Below, one piece after another: positions 60,876 through 64,000 of a stretch of DNA of 64,000 nucleotides (positions within the stretch are counted from its first letter, which is position 1; each line of letters starts with the position of its first letter). The translations under genes were made by a program, and so were the position numbers. The DNA comes from Caballeronia peredens (GTDB lineage Bacteria > Pseudomonadota > Gammaproteobacteria > Burkholderiales > Burkholderiaceae): NCBI GenBank assembly GCA_001544595.2, contig FCOH02000022.1, positions 39,937-103,936 of the forward strand, written 5' to 3'. The notes under the pieces were generated by a model. That model was not told where the DNA came from, made no database searches, and saw only the letters and a program-made list of their open reading frames with translations.

Positions 60876-62165
60876 GTGGACAACCTCCCCTTATGGGCGC
60901 AAATTTGCGCCATTTTTCTGCTTCTCATTCTCTCCGGTTTCTTTTCCATCTCCGAAACGTCGATGATGGCGCTCAACCGCCATCGCCTGAAATTTCTGGC
61001 GAGTCAGGGATCGCTGCGCGCCCGCACGACGCAGGGCCTGCTCGCCAAAACAGATCAGTTGCTCTCCGTCATTCTGATCGGCAACAACCTGATCAACACG
61101 ATCATCCCGGTTCTCACGACGTCGATCGCGCTGCGCACCTTCGGTCACAACAACCTCGTCCTCTCGATCACGACGGGCGTCATCGCGTTTCTGATCATCG
61201 TGTTCGCGGAGATCGCGCCGAAAATCGTCGGTGCGACTTATCCCGAAAAGGTGGCGCTGCCCGCGAGCCTCGTGCTCGCGCCGCTCATGCGTATCGGCCG
61301 GCCGCTGATCTGGTTCGTGAATCTCTTCGCCAACGCCATTCTCGCGGCGCTGCACATCAATACGAAGAACAAGCGCGATCAGCGCATTTCGCCCGAGGAA
61401 CTGCGCACCATCGTGCTCGAAACCGGCAGCTTCATGCCGACCAAGCATCGCAGCATTCTGCTCAATCTGTTCGATCTCGAGAACATCACCGTCGATGACG
61501 TGATGATTCCGCGCCGCCGCATCGAAGCGCTCGATTTCGATGCGCCGTTCGAGCAGATCCTGCATCAGCTCGAGACGTGCTATCACAACAAGCTCGTCGT
61601 TTTTCAGGGCGATATCGATCGCGTGCTCGGCATCCTGCACGTGCGCAAGACGCTCTCGGCGCTCCACAACCAGGAACTCGAGCGCGACACGCTGCGCGAA
61701 CTGCTCGCCGAGCCTTATTTCGTGCCGGCCGGCACGCCGGTCTTCCAGCAATTGCAGTATTTCCAGGAGAGCGGACATCGCATCGCGATCGTGGTCGACG
61801 AATACGGCGAATTGCAGGGGCTCGTGACGCCCGAGGACATCATCGAGGAACTGATCGGCGAATTCACGACGACGATCCCGCGCGGCGCCGGTTCGCGCGG
61901 CGGCTGGGACGACCACGGCGAATGCATCGTCGCGGGCAGCATGCCGCTGCGCGAACTGAACCGCTGGCTGCATCTGACGCTGCCCACCGACGGCCCGAAG
62001 ACGCTCAACGGCCTGATTCTGGAAACGCTCGAAGACATTCCGGACGGCGACGTGTCGGTGCGCATCGCGGACGTGACTTTCGAAGTCATGCGCAGCGACG
62101 ATCAGGCCATCCGTACAGTGAAAATTTTCCGCCCGCCCACGCCTGCGAAACGCGCGCTGCGTTAG
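60876..62165 (+). CDS. CorC/HlyC-type membrane protein (CNNM/DUF21 and CBS domains)
   Basis: 429 residues. GTG start at 60876. An N-terminal DUF21/CNNM domain (about 1-190) with four hydrophobic segments (ICAIFLLLILSGFFSISETSMMALNRHRL first), then a pair of CBS domains (about 205-335; DDVMIPRRRIEALD, RIAIVVDEYGELQGLVTPEDIIEELIGE), and a C-terminal CorC_HlyC transporter-associated domain (about 345-425). Probably takes part in magnesium/cobalt handling or efflux control; direction is uncertain. Divided from the pilus-type genes by about 70 bases. Confidence 0.9.
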   Translation: MDNLPLWAQICAIFLLLILSGFFSISETSMMALNRHRLKFLASQGSLRARTTQGLLAKTDQLLSVILIGNNLINTIIPVLTTSIALRTFGHNNLVLSITTGVIAFLIIVFAEIAPKIVGATYPEKVALPASLVLAPLMRIGRPLIWFVNLFANAILAALHINTKNKRDQRISPEELRTIVLETGSFMPTKHRSILLNLFDLENITVDDVMIPRRRIEALDFDAPFEQILHQLETCYHNKLVVFQGDIDRVLGILHVRKTLSALHNQELERDTLRELLAEPYFVPAGTPVFQQLQYFQESGHRIAIVVDEYGELQGLVTPEDIIEELIGEFTTTIPRGAGSRGGWDDHGECIVAGSMPLRELNRWLHLTLPTDGPKTLNGLILETLEDIPDGDVSVRIADVTFEVMRSDDQAIRTVKIFRPPTPAKRALR

Positions 62166-62238
62166 CCATTCGGACGACTGGGCGTCGCCGGCGGGCAGCG
62201 CGAAGATCGGATCTTCCCGACTCCCGCGGCCCGACGCC

Positions 62239-63429
62239 ATGATTTCTCCCTCACGCGACGCTTTCGCCTCATTCGCGCGCGACGCATCGTCCGAAAACGA
62301 AGCGCCCGCCGTCTCGCTGCTTGCCGACATCCTGCGCGAAGCCGCCGAGCGCGGCGCATCGGATATTCACGTCGAACCTTCCGAGCACGACTGGCGCATC
62401 CGCATGCGCGTCGACGGCGTGCTGCATGCGCTCAGGCGCCCGCCGCCGCATTTGCGCGATGCGTTCGTCACGCGCATCAAAGTGCTTGCGCGCATGGACA
62501 TCGCCGAACGGCGCGTGCCGCAGGACGGCCGGCTGCGCCTGAATCTGCCGGGCGGGCGGATCGGCGACTATCGCGTCAACTCGCTGCCGACGCTGTTCGG
62601 CGAGAAGCTCGTCCTGCGCCGGCTCGACGCGTTGCCGCCCGATCTTTCGCTTGCAGCGCTCGGCCTCGACGACGCGCAAAGCCGCGTGGTCGAATCCGCG
62701 ATTCGCGCGCCCCACGGCCTCGTTCTCGTGACGGGGCCGACCGGCAGCGGCAAAACCTTGTCGCTCTACTGCTTTCTGCAGATGTTGAACGCCGAAGCGC
62801 GCAACGTGTGTTCGGTCGAAGATCCCGTGGAGATTCAGCTCGCGGGCATCAATCAGGTGAGCGTGCGCGAGAAGGCCGGCCTGACTTTCGCCGTCGCGTT
62901 GCGCGCGTTCATGCGCCAGGATCCGGACATCATCATGGTCGGAGAAATCCGCGATGCCGAAACCGCCGACGTCGCCGTGAAAGCCGCGCAGACGGGCCAT
63001 CTCGTGCTTTCCACACTCCACACGAACGACGCCCCCGCCGCGATCGCGCGGCTCATCGACATCGGCGTGGCGCCTTACAACCTCGCGTCGGCGTTGCGGC
63101 TCGTCACGGCGCAGCGGCTCGTGCGCAAGCTGTGCGAGCGCTGCCGGGCGCCGTCCGCGCTGCCGTTCGACGACGGTTTTCATCCGTTCGAGCCGCGCGG
63201 CTGTCCGGCCTGTCATGGCATCGGCTATCGCGGGCGCGTCGGCGTGCATCAGTTGATGCCGGTGTCGGATCAATTGCGCGAACTGATCGTCGCGCGCGCC
63301 GCCACGCATGCCATTGCGCGCGCGGCGCAGTCGCAGGGCATGCCCGCGCTGCGCGATGCAGCCTTTGCACGCGTGCGCGCGGGCGTGACGAGCGTCGCGG
63401 AAGCAGCCGAAGCGACGGAAACCGAATGA
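62239..63429 (+). CDS. Type IV pilus/type II secretion ATPase (PilB/GspE family), short form
   Basis: 396 residues. Lacks the ~150-residue N-terminal domain that lets PilB/GspE bind the inner-membrane complex; starts directly in the N2 domain (LLADILREAAERGASDIHVEPSEHDWRIRMRVDGV). Seen: Walker A GPTGSGKT (166-173), Asp box EDPVEIQLAG, Walker B DPDIIMVGEIRDAETA, His box TGHLVLSTLHTNDA, and the zinc tetracysteine CxxC (299, 302) and CxxC (322, 325). It overlaps the next gene by four bases, so ATPase and PilC-like platform are coupled. Confidence 0.93.
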   Translation: MISPSRDAFASFARDASSENEAPAVSLLADILREAAERGASDIHVEPSEHDWRIRMRVDGVLHALRRPPPHLRDAFVTRIKVLARMDIAERRVPQDGRLRLNLPGGRIGDYRVNSLPTLFGEKLVLRRLDALPPDLSLAALGLDDAQSRVVESAIRAPHGLVLVTGPTGSGKTLSLYCFLQMLNAEARNVCSVEDPVEIQLAGINQVSVREKAGLTFAVALRAFMRQDPDIIMVGEIRDAETADVAVKAAQTGHLVLSTLHTNDAPAAIARLIDIGVAPYNLASALRLVTAQRLVRKLCERCRAPSALPFDDGFHPFEPRGCPACHGIGYRGRVGVHQLMPVSDQLRELIVARAATHAIARAAQSQGMPALRDAAFARVRAGVTSVAEAAEATETE

Positions 63430-64000
63430 TGCGCACCGCCATGCCGGACACATCGGAGTCGCGCTTCGCCTGGCGCGGCATGAACGCCGACGGACGAGCG
63501 CGGCACGGCCGGATCATCGCTGCCGATGCCGCGTCGGTGCGCGCCTCGCTGCGACGCGAAGGCGTGATCGTCACGCAGCTCGACACGCTCGGCGCCGCGC
63601 CGCCGCCGAAAGCCACGGCCGCCGACATCACGCTCTTCACGCGCCAGCTCGCGAGCCTTCTGCGGGCGGGCCTGCCGCTCGCCGGCGCGCTCGAACTGAT
63701 CGCCGGCAGCACGGCGCGCGGCGGCCTGCCGCGCATCGTGCGCGCGCTTGCTCGCGACATCACGCGCGGCGCGACGTTTTCGGCTGCGCTCGCACATCAT
63801 CCGGCGGCGTTCGGCGCGCTCTATTGCCAGCTCGTCGCGGTCGGCGAAGTGGCGGGCGCGCTGCCGACGGTGCTCGCGCGCCTCGCGGATGATCGCGAGC
63901 GCGGCGCATCCCAACGGGCGAAGCTTCGCGCGGCGCTGGCTTATCCGGTCATGGTGCTGCTGCTGTCGCTCGCGATCACGGCGGGCCTGCTGATCGGTGT
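63426..64000 (+). CDS. Type IV pilus/type II secretion inner-membrane platform protein (PilC/GspF), truncated by the window
   Basis: First ~190 residues of an expected ~400. ATG at 63426 (a second ATG follows directly). Seen: N-terminal FAWRGMNADGRARHGRIIAADAASVRASLRREGVIV, then TLFTRQLASLLRAGLPLAGALELIAG, YCQLVAVGEVAGALPTVLARLADDRERGASQRAKLRAALAYPVMVLLL with the first membrane segment starting at the window edge. This is the GspF/PilC domain repeat. The gene order ATPase-platform suggests the genes for pseudopilins lie just to the right. Confidence 0.93.
   Translation, partial: MMRTAMPDTSESRFAWRGMNADGRARHGRIIAADAASVRASLRREGVIVTQLDTLGAAPPPKATAADITLFTRQLASLLRAGLPLAGALELIAGSTARGGLPRIVRALARDITRGATFSAALAHHPAAFGALYCQLVAVGEVAGALPTVLARLADDRERGASQRAKLRAALAYPVMVLLLSLAITAGLLIG

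Overview
This 64 kb window is high-GC, gene-dense bacterial chromosome. Gene content and order (thiL-pgpA-pncC, accB-accC-prmA with a DUF3426 protein, rplU-rpmA-obgE-proB, proS-marC, ypjD-ampD next to ffh, an Ala/Lys histone H1-like protein) point to Burkholderiaceae, most like the main chromosome of a Paraburkholderia or Caballeronia. This assignment rests on recognised protein sequence and synteny only. No phage, insertion sequence, CRISPR array or rRNA operon is visible; the region is mostly core with a few accessory islands.

Layout. 1-1.4 kb: dctA (partial, leftward) divergent from a FadR-type GntR regulator, with two GGTC-N-GACC operator-like sites between them. 1.5-5.1 kb: a small hypothetical gene, then the tkt-gap pair. 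5.5-6.7 kb: a VOC protein and rsmE. 6.9-7.9 kb: a two-gene unit encoding a barnase-like lipoprotein RNase and its barstar-like inhibitor. 8.1-8.3 kb: an apparently unannotated structured RNA with its own promoter and terminator. 8.4-13.8 kb: maeB, thiL-pgpA, pncC, pyrF. 13.9-24.7 kb: a leftward sugar catabolic cluster: aldose epimerase, SMP-30 lactonase and SDR, araHGF transporter, a second SDR, dgoA, dgoK and an IclR regulator. It is interrupted by a roughly 660-base inverted-repeat element. It encodes most of an oxidative (De Ley-Doudoroff type) D-galactose/L-arabinose route to pyruvate and glyceraldehyde 3-phosphate, but no sugar-acid dehydratase is present.

25-31 kb: mtgA-aroE-RNase II-like gene with 1-4 base overlaps, then a hydrolase overlapping mpl. 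31-39 kb: a nucleotidyltransferase-like protein, a TlpA thioredoxin, accB-accC-prmA-DUF3426, tpx, a PfkB sugar kinase and a glycine-zipper lipoprotein. 39.5-47.9 kb: the histone H1-like gene, nrdB and nrdA. Both nrd genes lie behind long untranslated leaders, and each leader starts at a pair of NrdR-box-like sites spaced exactly 31 bases apart. A DUF3820 gene and a DHA2-type MFS transporter separate nrdA from nrdB.

48-64 kb: ampD and its two upstream partners, ffh, an HGPRT-like gene, marC-proS, rppH, a CNP1-like lipoprotein, proB, obgE, rpmA, rplU, the polyprenyl diphosphate synthase, tRNA-Pro(CGG), a CorC/HlyC-type protein, and the start of a pilus/type II secretion cluster (short PilB/GspE ATPase and truncated PilC/GspF).

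The strongest leads for new biology are the candidate RNA at 8131-8275, the paired NrdR sites with long structured leaders, the lipoprotein RNase/inhibitor pair, the paired GntR operators, and the accB leader containing a 70-codon ORF where relatives usually carry aroQ.
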